NCBI GenBank assembly: GCA_036521915.1
Contig: DATDGU010000111.1
Coordinates: 1-64,000, forward strand
From: PALSA-555 sp036521915
Lineage (GTDB): Bacteria; Actinomycetota; Acidimicrobiia; IMCC26256; PALSA-555
Direction of reading: 5' to 3'
DNA: 64,000 bases
The translations under genes and the position numbers were made by a program. Below the pieces are notes generated by a model. It was not told the origin of the DNA, ran no database searches, and saw only the letters and a program-made list of their open reading frames with translations. Shown here piece by piece: positions 25,350 through 35,152 of the stretch. Positions within the stretch are counted from its first letter, which is position 1; each line of letters starts with the position of its first letter.

Positions 25350-26887
25350 CGGGACGGCGCGACCGGCGCGTCGGCGCGAAAGCGCGGGGTGCCGAGCTCG
25401 GCGGCCTCGAGGGTGCGCAGCTGCTCGAAGCGGTCGCGCACCTCACCCCGGTGGGCGCGGTCCATCGCGAGGTTGCGCAGCTCGTGGGGGTCCTCGGCGA
25501 GGTCGTACAGCTCGTGGTCCTGGTCCTCGAACGGTGCGTCGACGTCGACGCGCTTCGGGTGGCGCGGCGGTCGGCCGGTGTTGCCCCAGCCGCCGCCGCA
25601 GCCGTAGTAGCGGGCGTACTTGTAGCGGCCGTCGAAGACGCCGCGGATCGCGTACCGCAGCTCGACGCACGAGTCGTACCAGGCCATGTCCTGGGCGAAT
25701 AGAACCGCGTCACGCGCCGGCCGGCTCGGGTCGGCGAGCACGCCGGTGAGGTCCTGGCCGGGGAGGTCGGCGGCGTCGGCGCCGCCGAGCGCGCACACGG
25801 TGCGGGCGAGGTCGAGGTGGCTGGCCAGCGCGTCGGTGCATGTGGCGGCGGCGGTGACGCCGGGCACCTTGACGTAGAGCGGGACGCGCATGATCTCGTC
25901 GTAGACGAACGGGCCCTTGCTGCGCAGGCCGTGGGAGCCGCACATGTCGCCGTGGTCGGCGGTGAAGATCACGGCGGTCTCGGCGGCGGCACCCGACGCG
26001 TCGAGCGCGTCGAGCACGAGCCCGAGGTTGCGGTCGCCTTCCTGGTGGAGCCGCCAGTAGTAGTCGAGGTGGCGACACCAGGCGCGCGTGTCGGTCGGGT
26101 CGAGGTACCCGTAGAGGGTGTGCTGCTGCTGGTAGAGCCACTCGCGCTGCACGGCCGGCTTCGTGAACAGGTCGTCGTCGAAGTTGGGTGGGAGGGTGTC
26201 GAACACCTCGTCGTACGGCGCGGCATATGCGGGGAGCGGGTCGGTCTCCTTCCATGCCGCGGCCTCGAGGAAGCGCTTCACCGCGTCGACCTCGTCGGCG
26301 CGGTCGCGCTGGTAGTCGGGCTGGTCGATCGGGAACCACATCACGTCGTGGGGGTTGACCAGCCCGACGACGAGGAGCCAGGGCCTGGGGCTGGCGGCGT
26401 TCGCCGCGAGCCAGGTGGCGGCCCGCTCGGCGATCCACGGGTCGAACTCGACGCCCGTGCCGGCCCAGCCCATGAAGTGACGGTCGTTGCCGGACCAGTC
26501 CGAGAAGCCGTACGGCTCGAGGTCGGGCGACACCGCGTGGGAGAGGTGCCACTTGCCGATGTAGGAGGTGCGGTAGCCGGCGTCGCGCAGGCGCCGCCCG
26601 ATCGTCGGGATCGCCGGGTCGAGTTCACGCTGGCCGGAGAACACGACGTTGTCGACGACGCCGTGCTCGGGCACGGTGCGGCCGGTGAGGATCGTCGCCC
26701 GCGAGGGCGAGCACGGCGACGAGTGTGTGTAGAAGCGCGTGAACTCGAGACCCTCGTCGAGCAGCCGCTGGCGGTGGGGCAGCGTGAGGTCGGGTGGGAT
26801 CCAGCCCCGCTGGCGCTCCTGGTCGGCGACCACGAGGAGGATGTTGGGCCGGCGGACATCCGTCGGAGCCGGTGCCGGGGTGACCAT
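25346..26887 (-). CDS. sulfatase (formylglycine type, arylsulfatase-like)
   Basis: 513 residues. The FGly sequence CSPSRATILTGR starts at C59, which formylglycine-generating enzyme would convert. Metal residues are in the N-terminal VVADQE and in the later FTADHGDMCGSHGL, with GKWHLS for substrate. The family hydrolyses sulfate (or phosphate) esters; the C-terminal cysteine-rich piece (YYGCGGGWGN) may be specific to a subgroup. No maturation enzyme is next to it. It is divergent from the histidine phosphatase and convergent with the SDR. No signal peptide is seen, so it is probably cytoplasmic. Confidence 0.88.
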   Translation of the reverse strand: MVTPAPAPTDVRRPNILLVVADQERQRGWIPPDLTLPHRQRLLDEGLEFTRFYTHSSPCSPSRATILTGRTVPEHGVVDNVVFSGQRELDPAIPTIGRRLRDAGYRTSYIGKWHLSHAVSPDLEPYGFSDWSGNDRHFMGWAGTGVEFDPWIAERAATWLAANAASPRPWLLVVGLVNPHDVMWFPIDQPDYQRDRADEVDAVKRFLEAAAWKETDPLPAYAAPYDEVFDTLPPNFDDDLFTKPAVQREWLYQQQHTLYGYLDPTDTRAWCRHLDYYWRLHQEGDRNLGLVLDALDASGAAAETAVIFTADHGDMCGSHGLRSKGPFVYDEIMRVPLYVKVPGVTAAATCTDALASHLDLARTVCALGGADAADLPGQDLTGVLADPSRPARDAVLFAQDMAWYDSCVELRYAIRGVFDGRYKYARYYGCGGGWGNTGRPPRHPKRVDVDAPFEDQDHELYDLAEDPHELRNLAMDRAHRGEVRDRFEQLRTLEAAELGTPRFRADAPVAPSR

Positions 26888-26913
26888 CGACGCGGACGCT
26901 ACCGTCCGACGCC

Positions 26914-27525
26914 ATGTCGGGGATGGGGACGGTCGTCGCGCGCGTGCTGCTGGTGCGCCACGGCGAGTCGACGTGGAACGTCGAGGGTCGATGGCAGGGG
27001 CGCGCCGACCCGCCGCTCAGCCCCGACGGGGAGCGCCAAGCGCGCGAGGCCGCCGATGCCCTGCCGGCGGTCGCCGTCGTGTGGGCCTCCGACCTTGCCC
27101 GTGCCCGCCAGACCGCCGAGCTCGTGGCGCCGGCGGGTGCCGCCGTGCGCCTCGACGCGCGGCTCCGCGAGCGCGACGTCGGCGCCTGGGCCGGCCTGAC
27201 CCGCGCCGAGATCGACGCGCGCGACCCGGGCGCGCTGGAGGGGGGCCGCCGCCCCCCGGACTGGGAGAGCGACGAGGCGCTGGGCGCACGGTGCTGGCCC
27301 GCGCTGTGCGCCGTGTCGGCGAGCCTCGCGCCGGGTGGGGAGGGCCTGGTCGTGACGCACGGCGGGCTCATCCGCGTCGTCGCCGAGGGGCTCGGCGTGG
27401 CGGCGTGGCCGGTGCCCAACCTGGCTGGCGTGTGGCTCGAGCGCCGCGGTGACGCGTTCTCGCTGGGCCCACGCGTCTCGCTGCTCGACGCCGAATCTCG
27501 ACGCGGCGCCCGTCACGCCAGCTGA
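26914..27525 (+). CDS. histidine phosphatase family protein
   Basis: 203 residues. The catalytic histidine is in LLVRHGESTWNVEGRWQG, the acidic helper in RLRERDVGAWAG (Glu) and the second histidine in VVTHGGLIRVV. The family includes phosphoglycerate-mutase-like phosphatases, adenosylcobalamin phosphatase CobC and broad-specificity enzymes. The ATG at 26914 starts a short leader (MSGMGTVVA) before the core. The 89 bases to the next gene hold nothing recognised. Confidence 0.85.
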   Translation: MSGMGTVVARVLLVRHGESTWNVEGRWQGRADPPLSPDGERQAREAADALPAVAVVWASDLARARQTAELVAPAGAAVRLDARLRERDVGAWAGLTRAEIDARDPGALEGGRRPPDWESDEALGARCWPALCAVSASLAPGGEGLVVTHGGLIRVVAEGLGVAAWPVPNLAGVWLERRGDAFSLGPRVSLLDAESRRGARHAS

Positions 27526-27614
27526 GCGGCGCGAATCGGGCCGATGGCGCCGGGCGTGTCGGCCGCTAGAATGGTCGTTCCCCCGTACGCAACTGAAGCG
27601 AGAGCCCCGCCGCG

Positions 27615-29900
27615 TTGACTGCCGTCGACCCCGAGCTCCTGGCTGAACAGCGGTACGTCGACCGGGCGTACGGCCGTCTGGAGGCCATGCGGGCCGCCGC
27701 CCGTCGGGTGGCCGACGGCTACGCCGAGGTCGGCGCGGGAGGCACGCATCAGGCTCGCCTCGAGCGAGACGTCGCCGCGGAGGTCACGCGTCGCCGCCTC
27801 GCGGCGCTCGACATCGGCGCGGCGCCGCTGTGCTTCGGTCGGCTCGACCTCGCCGAGGACGGCGACGGCGACGGCGACGGCGACGCCGAGCAGCTCTACT
27901 ACATCGGGCGGGTGGCGGTCACCGACGACGACCAGGTGCCCCTCATCGTCGACTGGCGTGCGCCCGTCTCCGAGCCCTTCTACCGGGCGACGGCCACCGA
28001 CTCGATGGGCGTCGTACGCCGCCGCCACTTCCTCACCCGCGTCGGCGACGGCCGCGAGCTGGTCGGCATCGACGACGAGGTGTTCGACCGGGACGCCGCC
28101 GAGTCGTCGGGGTTCACCGTGTTCGGGGAGGGGGCGCTGCTCGCCGCGCTCGACCGGGCCCGCACGGGTCGCATGAGCGACATCGTGGCCACGATCCAGG
28201 CCGAACAGGACGAGGCGATCCGCTCGCCGCTGCCCGGCGTGCTCGTCGTCGCCGGCGGGCCAGGGACGGGCAAGACCGCCGTCGCGCTCCACCGCGCCGC
28301 CTACCTCCTGTACACGCATCGCCGCCGCCTCGCCGGGCAGGGCGTGCTCTTCGTCGGCCCGAACTCGATCTTCGTGCGCTACATCGACCAGGTGCTGCCC
28401 TCGTTGGGGGAGAGCGACGTGCAGCTCTCGACCCTCGCGGGCCTGAAGCCGGCGTACTCGGTCGGCGGCGAGGACTCGACGGCCGCGGCCCACCTGAAGG
28501 GCGACGCCCGCATGGCGCGCGTCATCGAGCGGGCGATGCGGGACCGGGAGCACCCGCTCGCGCGCGACATGGTGGTGATGGTTGACGGCACGCTGCTGCG
28601 GCTGTCGCGTGGCGCGTCGCAGCGGATCGTCGAGCGGGCGCGCGGGCGACGCGGCACGCACAACGCCAAGCGACCCGGGGTAGTGCGCGCCGTCGTGGAG
28701 CAGCTCCGCCACCGGTACCGCCGGGCGCTCGGCGCGGTCGCGCCCGACGACGCAGACTGGGACCGCGAGCTCGACGGACGACTGCGGCGCCTGCCCGAGG
28801 TGCGCGCCGCGCTCCAGCGCATGTGGCCCGTCCTAACCGGCGGGGAGCTCCTCCACGACCTGTTCTCGTTCCCCGGGCTCGTCCGCTCCGCGTCGACGGG
28901 AATCCTGTCCGACGACGAGCAGGCGCTGCTCGTGCGGGCGCGGTCACCGCGCGTGCGCGACGTCGCCTGGACCGAGGCCGATCTCGCGCTCATCGACGAG
29001 GCGGACGCCCGCCTCGGCCCGCCCGAGGCCGCGCGGCCACGACGTCGGCGGGCTCGCGCCCGCGACGACGACGCGGCGTCGCGTGTCGTCGCCGGCCTGG
29101 GGCTGGGGGGATTCCTCACCCCGGGTGAGGTGGCGCGCCGCTATACCGGCGACGGCCAGTCGGGCGATGACGCGCCTGACGAGCCGCGCACGTTCGGGCA
29201 CGTCCTCGTCGACGAGGCCCAGGACGTGTCGGCGATGCAGTGGCGCCTGCTCGCCCGCCGCTGCCCGTCCGGCTCGATGACCATCGTGGGCGACTTCGGC
29301 CAGGCCAGCCGGGCGGGGGCGCTCCACGACTGGCCGGAGGTGCTGGACATCGTGTCGGGGCGCGCCGGCGCGGAGATCGTGACCCTCACAGTGAACTACC
29401 GCACGCCGAGCGAGATCATGCGCGTCGCGCACCGCGTGCTCAGCGCGGCGTCGCCGGGCGCGCCGCCGACCCGGTCGGTCCGCGACTCGGGGCACGAGCC
29501 GCGGTTCGTGCGCGTCAGCCAGGACGGCCTCGTCGACGGCCTGGCGGACGCGGCGCGCCGGTCGGTCGGGGCAGGCGGGACGGTCGCGGTCGTCGCGCGC
29601 GCCGAGCTGCACGACGACCTCGTCGCCCGGCTCGCCGACGTCGGCGCGCGGGCCGGCACAACCGAGGCGCTCGACGCGCCGGTCGCCGTGCTCACGGCGC
29701 AGGCGATCAAGGGCCTCGAGTTCGACCACGTCGTCGTCAGCGACCCGTCGACGCTCGTGCCCGGCGACGACGCCGGGTTGCGGCTCCTCTACGTCGCGCT
29801 GACCCGCGCGACACGCACGCTGACCGTGGTCTACGCCGAGGCGCTCCCGGAGGCGCTCAGCGCCGCCGCCCTGCCCGGCGCGGCGATCGCGGCGTCGTAG
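27615..29900 (+). CDS. HelD-like superfamily 1 helicase
   Basis: 761 residues. An N-terminal coiled region of about 60 residues is followed by the UvrD-like ATPase with Walker A in AGGPGTGKTAVALH (about 213-222), a large middle insertion, then Walker B VDEAQDVSAMQWRLLARR, the Q/GD element TIVGDFGQASRAG, VNYRTPSEIM and the motif IKGLEFDHVVV plus YVALTRATRTL. Layout and the N-terminal helical arm match HelD, the factor that removes RNA polymerase from stalled complexes, better than UvrD/PcrA. The start is TTG at 27615. A GDGDGDGD acidic repeat (about residues 82-90) is encoded by GACGGC repeats. Confidence 0.84.
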   Translation: MTAVDPELLAEQRYVDRAYGRLEAMRAAARRVADGYAEVGAGGTHQARLERDVAAEVTRRRLAALDIGAAPLCFGRLDLAEDGDGDGDGDAEQLYYIGRVAVTDDDQVPLIVDWRAPVSEPFYRATATDSMGVVRRRHFLTRVGDGRELVGIDDEVFDRDAAESSGFTVFGEGALLAALDRARTGRMSDIVATIQAEQDEAIRSPLPGVLVVAGGPGTGKTAVALHRAAYLLYTHRRRLAGQGVLFVGPNSIFVRYIDQVLPSLGESDVQLSTLAGLKPAYSVGGEDSTAAAHLKGDARMARVIERAMRDREHPLARDMVVMVDGTLLRLSRGASQRIVERARGRRGTHNAKRPGVVRAVVEQLRHRYRRALGAVAPDDADWDRELDGRLRRLPEVRAALQRMWPVLTGGELLHDLFSFPGLVRSASTGILSDDEQALLVRARSPRVRDVAWTEADLALIDEADARLGPPEAARPRRRRARARDDDAASRVVAGLGLGGFLTPGEVARRYTGDGQSGDDAPDEPRTFGHVLVDEAQDVSAMQWRLLARRCPSGSMTIVGDFGQASRAGALHDWPEVLDIVSGRAGAEIVTLTVNYRTPSEIMRVAHRVLSAASPGAPPTRSVRDSGHEPRFVRVSQDGLVDGLADAARRSVGAGGTVAVVARAELHDDLVARLADVGARAGTTEALDAPVAVLTAQAIKGLEFDHVVVSDPSTLVPGDDAGLRLLYVALTRATRTLTVVYAEALPEALSAAALPGAAIAAS
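27858..27884 (+). repeat. hexanucleotide repeat (GACGGC) within the helicase gene
   Basis: About four and a half tandem copies of GACGGC encode Asp-Gly pairs in the HelD-like protein. Such a run could vary by slippage without breaking the frame. Nothing else marks it. Confidence 0.6.
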
Positions 29901-29909
29901 GATCCGCGC

Positions 29910-31715
29910 GTGACCGCCACCGACGTCGACCGCTCCGCGAGCGACGTTGCCTGGGATCTCGAGCCGCTCGTCGACGGGCGGGGCGAAGCCGGGGTCGACG
30001 AGCTCCTCGAGGACGCCGGGCGGCGCGCCGACGCGCTCGCCGACTACCGGGGCCGGCTCGGCGACCTCGACGTGGCCGGCACGGCGACGCTGCTCCACGA
30101 GCTGGCCGCCATCACCGAGAGGATCGGGCGGGCTGGGTCCTACGCCGGGCTGCGCTTCGCGGTCGACACGAGCGACCCGGCCCGCGGCGCGCTGCTCGCC
30201 AAGGTGGAGGAGCGCGCGACCGCGATCTCCAACGAGCTGATCTTCGTCGAGCTGGAGTGGGCTGCGGCGTCCGACGAGCACGTGGCGGCGATCCTCGGCG
30301 ACCCCGCGCTCGACTTCTGTCGCCACCATCTCCGGTCGGTGCGCCGCTATCGCCCGCATCTGCGCTCCGAGCCCGAGGAGCGGATCCTCGCCGACAAGGC
30401 GGTGACCGGCGCGAGCGCCTGGTCGCGGCTGTTCAGCGAGCAGACGGCGGAGCTGACCGTCGAGCTCGACGACGGACCGGCGAGCCTCGAGGAGGGGCTC
30501 TCGCGCCTGCAGGCGCCCGACCGCGACATGCGCCGCGCCGCCGCCGAGGCAGTCACGGTCTCGCTCGGTCCCGGTCTGCGCACCCGCGCGTTCATCTTCA
30601 ACACGCTGCTCGCCGACAAGGCGAGCGACGACCGGATCCGCGACTACCCCGACTGGCTGGCGAGCCGCAACCTCGACAACGAGGCGAGCGACGGGTCGGT
30701 GCAGGCGCTCGTCGACGCGGTGGTGCACCGCTACGACATCCCGCAGCGCTGGTACGCGCTGAAGGCGCGGCTAATCGGGGTGGACCGGATCGCGGACTAC
30801 GACCGGATGGCGTCGATCGCCGCGGAGGACGAGACGATCGGCTGGTCCGGCGCGCAGGCCCTCGTCCTCGACGCGTACGGCTCGTTCTCCTCGGAGCTCG
30901 CCGACGTGGTGCGCCAGTTCTTCGCGGAGCCGTGGATCGACGCGCCCCTGCGCCCCGGGAAGCGGCCCGGCGCCTTCTGCGCGTACACCGTCCCGTCGCT
31001 GCACCCCTACGTGCTCCTGAACTGGACGGGACGCCGGCGCGACGCGCTCACCCTCGCCCACGAGCTCGGGCACGCCCTCCACGCCTACCTGGCACGCGGG
31101 CAGGGCATCTTCCACCAGTCGACCCCGCTGACCCTCGCCGAGACGGCGTCGGTGTTCGGCGAGACGGTCACGTTCGGCCGCCTGCTCGCCGACACGACCG
31201 ATCCCGATGCCCGGCTCGCGCTGCTCGCCGAGAGCCTCGAGGGCCAGATCGCGACCGTGTTCCGCCAGATCGCCATGAACCGCTTCGAGGACCGCGTCCA
31301 CACCGCGCGCCGCCTGGAGGGCGAGCTCTCCGTCGACCGCTTCGGCGAGTGCTGGATCGACACCCAGGCCGCGATGCTCGGCGACGCGGTCGAGCTCACC
31401 GACGGCTACCGGACGTGGTGGTCGTACATCCCGCACTTCATCGGGACGCCCGGCTACGTGTACGCCTACGCGTACGGGCAGCTCCTCGCGCTCTCCGTCT
31501 ACCGGGAGTACGAGCGCCAGGGCGCCGCGTTCGTGCCCGCGTACCTCGAGCTGCTCAGCCGCGGCGGGTCCGACACCCCCGAGGCGCTCGGGCGCATCGT
31601 CGGCGTCGATCTTGCCGACCCCGGCTTCTGGGACGGCGGGCTCGCGATCATCGACGAGCAGCTCGCCGCGGCGGAGGCGGCCGCCGAGGCCGCGGGACGG
31701 CTCCCGACGCGCTAG
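29910..31715 (+). CDS. pepF: M3 family oligoendopeptidase (PepF-like)
   Basis: 601 residues of the oligoendopeptidase F / thimet family, cytoplasmic zinc peptidases that cut short peptides. The metal motif HELGH is at residues 384-388 (TLAHELGHALHAYLARG), with the downstream third ligand in TLAETASVFGE. The N-terminal helical oligopeptidase domain (residues 1-220) and GYVYAYAYGQLLALSVYREY near the end fit the family. The GTG start at 29910 is nine bases after the helicase stop, so it may share that transcript. The C-terminus is alanine-rich. Confidence 0.9.
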   Translation: MTATDVDRSASDVAWDLEPLVDGRGEAGVDELLEDAGRRADALADYRGRLGDLDVAGTATLLHELAAITERIGRAGSYAGLRFAVDTSDPARGALLAKVEERATAISNELIFVELEWAAASDEHVAAILGDPALDFCRHHLRSVRRYRPHLRSEPEERILADKAVTGASAWSRLFSEQTAELTVELDDGPASLEEGLSRLQAPDRDMRRAAAEAVTVSLGPGLRTRAFIFNTLLADKASDDRIRDYPDWLASRNLDNEASDGSVQALVDAVVHRYDIPQRWYALKARLIGVDRIADYDRMASIAAEDETIGWSGAQALVLDAYGSFSSELADVVRQFFAEPWIDAPLRPGKRPGAFCAYTVPSLHPYVLLNWTGRRRDALTLAHELGHALHAYLARGQGIFHQSTPLTLAETASVFGETVTFGRLLADTTDPDARLALLAESLEGQIATVFRQIAMNRFEDRVHTARRLEGELSVDRFGECWIDTQAAMLGDAVELTDGYRTWWSYIPHFIGTPGYVYAYAYGQLLALSVYREYERQGAAFVPAYLELLSRGGSDTPEALGRIVGVDLADPGFWDGGLAIIDEQLAAAEAAAEAAGRLPTR

Positions 31716-31944
31716 CCGTTGCCGCGCGACGCCCGCCCACGCGGCGCGGCGACTCGCGGTATCCACTGACGGTGGCCGCGATCAGCGCGAGCGCCGAACT
31801 TCTCGAACTTCTCGACTGACCCGACGCGCGCGGGCGACGACACGATCACGTCGCGCGTGCGTCGACGGTCACCCACCCACCATGGCGGACGGGCCGTCGT
31901 CGCGAGGCAGAGCCGCGAACGCGCCGAACGTATAGTCGGAGGCG

Positions 31945-32196
31945 ATGCCCGGGCTTGTCCCAGTACCCGCGCGACGGCTGGACGACCGCCCGAAAGTTCG
32001 GGCCTGGGTGAAGTCTGTCTCCTGGCGCATCTGGGCGATCGTCGTCCTGGGGGTCCTTGGCTGGATCATCACGGGATCGGCGGTGCAGACAACGGCGATC
32101 ACCCTGATCTACAACGCTGTGCAGATCCCCGCCTTCTACGTCCATGAGCGATGGTGGGAACGTCACCGGGACGTCGCCGTGGTTCGAAGGAAGTAG
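31945..32196 (+). CDS. DUF2061 small membrane protein
   Basis: 83 residues. The KSVSWRIWAI signature, two hydrophobic segments (IVVLGVLGWIITG and the following TAITLIYNAVQIPAFYV) and the closing HERWWERH are the marks of the DUF2061 family, whose function is unknown. GGAGG lies close before the ATG (31938-31942) and a -10-like TATAGT stands at 31931-31936, so the message may be almost leaderless. The 229 bases before it after pepF and the 182 bases after it (32197-32378) hold no recognisable gene. Confidence 0.7.
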   Translation: MPGLVPVPARRLDDRPKVRAWVKSVSWRIWAIVVLGVLGWIITGSAVQTTAITLIYNAVQIPAFYVHERWWERHRDVAVVRRK

Positions 32197-32378
32197 CGCG
32201 GGCCGGCGTGCCGAACCGCTCCGGCCCCGTCCTGCGTGCACGAGCGGCAGGAAGGTGTCGAGCAGCGCACGCGTGCGGTCGGGGAGGTGAGCAGCGGGTC
32301 CTCGTGCGAATGCTCGTGATGGCCCCGTCTCGCATGGAGCCACGCTGGGGTCCCGGCAGGTTGGTGCCTGCGTGGCGC

Positions 32379-33308
32379 TCACGCCGGAGCGGCGCGGTGG
32401 TCGTCGAGCACGAGGTCGATGAGCTCGCGGGCCCCGAGGCGCCATCCGAACCGGCGCCTGGTGGCATCGAGGTCGAGGTGCCCCTGCTGGGCTTGGGCGA
32501 GGGTGATGACCGCCTTCCAGAGCGCCCACCCGCGGGCGCGAGCCCACGTCGCGTCGTCGAGGGCCAGGGTGTCGCGAAACGTCGTTCGGGCTTCGTTGGT
32601 GCAGCCCGTCCACGCGAACACGAGATCGCACGCCGGGTCACCCACGGCGGCACATCCGAAGTCGATCACCGCCTGCAAGCGCCCGCCGGCGACGATGAGG
32701 TTCGAGGCGGCCACGTCGCCGTGGACCCACACCGGTGACCGGCCCCAGGTGCTGGCGACGGCCGTGTCCCAGACCGCTGTGGCGGTGTCGGCGTCGATGT
32801 CGTCGGTGAGGCGGCGGATCGAGCCACGTGCCTGCGCGTCGTAGGTGTCGAGCGGGCCGCCGCGCCAGAAGTTGTGGGCACCGGCTGGTGGTCCGCCGCT
32901 CGGGTCGATGGCGTAGAGCGCGCGCAGGAACCCGGCCAGCTGCGAAGCGAGGGCCGGGAGGCCCGCGACGGGCGCGTGGCTCGCGGGCTCGCCCTCGATC
33001 CAGCGGTAGATCGACCAGGCCCGTGGGAAGTCGACGTCGGGCTGACCGATCGCGACCGGCTCGGGGATCGGGAGCGGAAGCTGGCGAGCGAGCACGGGGA
33101 GCCAGTGCTGCTCCTTCGCGACTTGGGCTTCGTACGCGTCGGCGCTGGGCAGCCGGATGGACAGGTCGTCGCCGAGGCGGAAGGTGGTGTTGTCCCACCC
33201 GTCGAGGGCGACCGGCCGGATCGGCAGGTCGGACCAGTGGGGAAACTGCGTCGCGACGAGGTGCGCCGCGAGCGCTGGGGTGAGGTGCGCCTTGCTGATG
33301 GCGGCGAT
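32379..33308 (-). CDS. phosphotransferase (aminoglycoside-phosphotransferase fold) with no canonical start
   Basis: The kinase core is clear: VWVHGDVAASNLIV (HGD catalytic loop) and AVIDFGCAAVGDPACDLVFA (metal loop). The first standard start, a GTG at 33095, would remove the N-lobe. The frame is open upstream and encodes a good N-lobe (HLVATQFPHWSDLPIRP, LDGWDNTTFRLGDDL) up to about AKIAAISKAHL at 33308, but without ATG, GTG or TTG. A rare ATC start or a mutated start is possible. I give the larger extent and mark the start as uncertain. Substrate unknown; the family is often wrongly labelled antibiotic resistance. Confidence 0.65.
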   Translation of the reverse strand: MAAISKAHLTPALAAHLVATQFPHWSDLPIRPVALDGWDNTTFRLGDDLSIRLPSADAYEAQVAKEQHWLPVLARQLPLPIPEPVAIGQPDVDFPRAWSIYRWIEGEPASHAPVAGLPALASQLAGFLRALYAIDPSGGPPAGAHNFWRGGPLDTYDAQARGSIRRLTDDIDADTATAVWDTAVASTWGRSPVWVHGDVAASNLIVAGGRLQAVIDFGCAAVGDPACDLVFAWTGCTNEARTTFRDTLALDDATWARARGWALWKAVITLAQAQQGHLDLDATRRRFGWRLGARELIDLVLDDHRAAPA

Positions 33309-33369
33309 CTTGGCTCGATCGCGGTGGGTCTCGTCCTGATTTTGCGGACGCGACGGGGGCGAGACCCGA

Positions 33370-35052
33370 TCAGAACCGCGCGAGCTCGCCTTCGAGCTGG
33401 TCGAGGCCCATGGGACCGAGGTCGAGCGCGTAGGCGTGGAACGCCTTGAGGTCGAAGTCCGCGCCGTGGCGGCGGCGGGCGTCGTCGCGGGCGCGTAGCC
33501 ACACGCGCTCGCCGACCTTGTAGCAGATGGCCTGTCCGGGCAGGCCGAGGTAGCGGTCGACCTCGCTTGCCATGAAGTCGGCGGGGAAGCGGCTGCGCTC
33601 GATCACGAACGGCAGCGCGAGCTCCGGCGTCCAGCGCTCACCGGGGTGGTACTTCTCGTGGCTCGGGATGGTGAGCTCGAGGTGCAGCCCGATGTCGACG
33701 ACGACGCGCACGGCGCGCATCGCCTGGGCGCGCAGCATCCCGAGCTCGAACGCCGGGTCGTCGAGGTAGCCGAGCTCGCCCATGAGCCGTTCCGCATACA
33801 GGGCCCAGCCCTCGGCGTGGCCCGCGTTGCCGGCGAGGGTGCGCTGGAAGCGGGTGAGCTTCTCGGCGAGGTAGCGCACGGTGCCGATCTGGAGGTGATG
33901 GCCGGGGACGCCCTCGTGGTAGCAGATGCTGACCTCGCCCCAGAGGGGGAAGGACGTGCGGCCGAGCGTGGGGTACCAGGTGCGGCCGGGGCGGCTGAAG
34001 TCCTCCGACGGGCCCGTGTAGTACATCGCCGCGGCGCCGCCCGGCGGGGCGATCATCGCTTCGACGCGACGGACCGGCTCGGGGATGTCGAAGTGGGTGC
34101 CGTCGAGCTCCGCGACGGTCCGGTCGAGCAGGTCCTGGAGCCAGGCCTGGAACGCGTCGACCCCCTCGATCGTGCGGCTCGGGTCGTGCTCGAGGAACTC
34201 GATCACCGCGGGGATCGACTCGCCGGCGAGGATGCGGTCGCCGACGCTCGACATGGCCGCCTCGATGCGCGCCAGCTCGCTCCAGCCCCAGTCGTAGGTC
34301 TCCCGGTAGTCGAGCGTGGTGCCGGTGAACGCCCGCGCCATGCGCGCGTACCGCTCGGCGCCGACCGCGTCCTGGTCGGTCGCGGCGGGCCCGTACTCCT
34401 CGACGAGGTACCGGCCGAGCGACGCGTAGGCGGTGGTGGCGCGGTGCGCCACGTCCTCGAGCCGGGCCCGCAGCGCGGGCACGTCGAGGCCGCTCGCGTC
34501 GAACTGCTCGACGAGCCCGAGGAAGAAGGGGGTCGCCCCGCGCTTGAGGCCGCCCCACGTGTCGGCCTGCTCGGCGCAGGCCACGACCTGGCGGCGCGCC
34601 GCCGGGAGGCCCTCGCGTGCGCCTTCGGTCAGCGCGTCCTGAAACGACGACAGCGCCTGGGGGACGGCGGCGGCCCGGGCCGCAACGGCGTCCCAGTCCT
34701 CCTCGGTGTCGCGAGGCATGAGGTCGAACACCATGCGGATCGACGACACCGGGCTGTCGATCACCCGGAGCGCCCGGAGGGGCTCGCCGGCCTCGACGAG
34801 CTCCACGTCGAGCTCGAGGGAGCGGCGCATCACCTCGGCGGCGACCCGGTCACCGTCCGTGGTCGCCTCGAGCCGGGAGAGCTCGTGGAGGGTGGCGCGG
34901 TCGTGGGCGAGGCGCTCGGCGATGCCGTCGGGCGAATAGTCGGTGAGGCGGTCGTCGTGGCCGGGCAGGCCCTCGAACGTGGCGGCGACCGGGTCGAGGG
35001 CGGCGGCCCGCTCGACGTACGTGTCGGCCAGCTCGGCGATGGCGCTGCTCAT
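33370..35052 (-). CDS. DUF885 family protein (HEXXH-like metallopeptidase fold)
   Basis: 560 residues of the DUF885 family. The metal-site pattern CYHEGVPGHHLQIG (residues 379-386 for HEGVPGHH) is present, as well as the C-terminal GQAICYKVGERVWLRARDDAR. The family is thought to be metal-dependent peptidases but few members are characterised. The ATG at 35052 is preceded by GGGAGG at four bases. It is divergent from the SDR gene. No signal peptide is visible, so it is probably cytoplasmic. Confidence 0.86.
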   Translation of the reverse strand: MSSAIAELADTYVERAAALDPVAATFEGLPGHDDRLTDYSPDGIAERLAHDRATLHELSRLEATTDGDRVAAEVMRRSLELDVELVEAGEPLRALRVIDSPVSSIRMVFDLMPRDTEEDWDAVAARAAAVPQALSSFQDALTEGAREGLPAARRQVVACAEQADTWGGLKRGATPFFLGLVEQFDASGLDVPALRARLEDVAHRATTAYASLGRYLVEEYGPAATDQDAVGAERYARMARAFTGTTLDYRETYDWGWSELARIEAAMSSVGDRILAGESIPAVIEFLEHDPSRTIEGVDAFQAWLQDLLDRTVAELDGTHFDIPEPVRRVEAMIAPPGGAAAMYYTGPSEDFSRPGRTWYPTLGRTSFPLWGEVSICYHEGVPGHHLQIGTVRYLAEKLTRFQRTLAGNAGHAEGWALYAERLMGELGYLDDPAFELGMLRAQAMRAVRVVVDIGLHLELTIPSHEKYHPGERWTPELALPFVIERSRFPADFMASEVDRYLGLPGQAICYKVGERVWLRARDDARRRHGADFDLKAFHAYALDLGPMGLDQLEGELARF

Positions 35053-35152
35053 GGTGCCTCCCGAGGGTGGTGGAGCGCGCGCCGGGCCGGGTGGTCTGCG
35101 ACGCGAAGCGCAACGTATCGGAGCACGCCGGGCGGTATGGCACGATCCGGGC

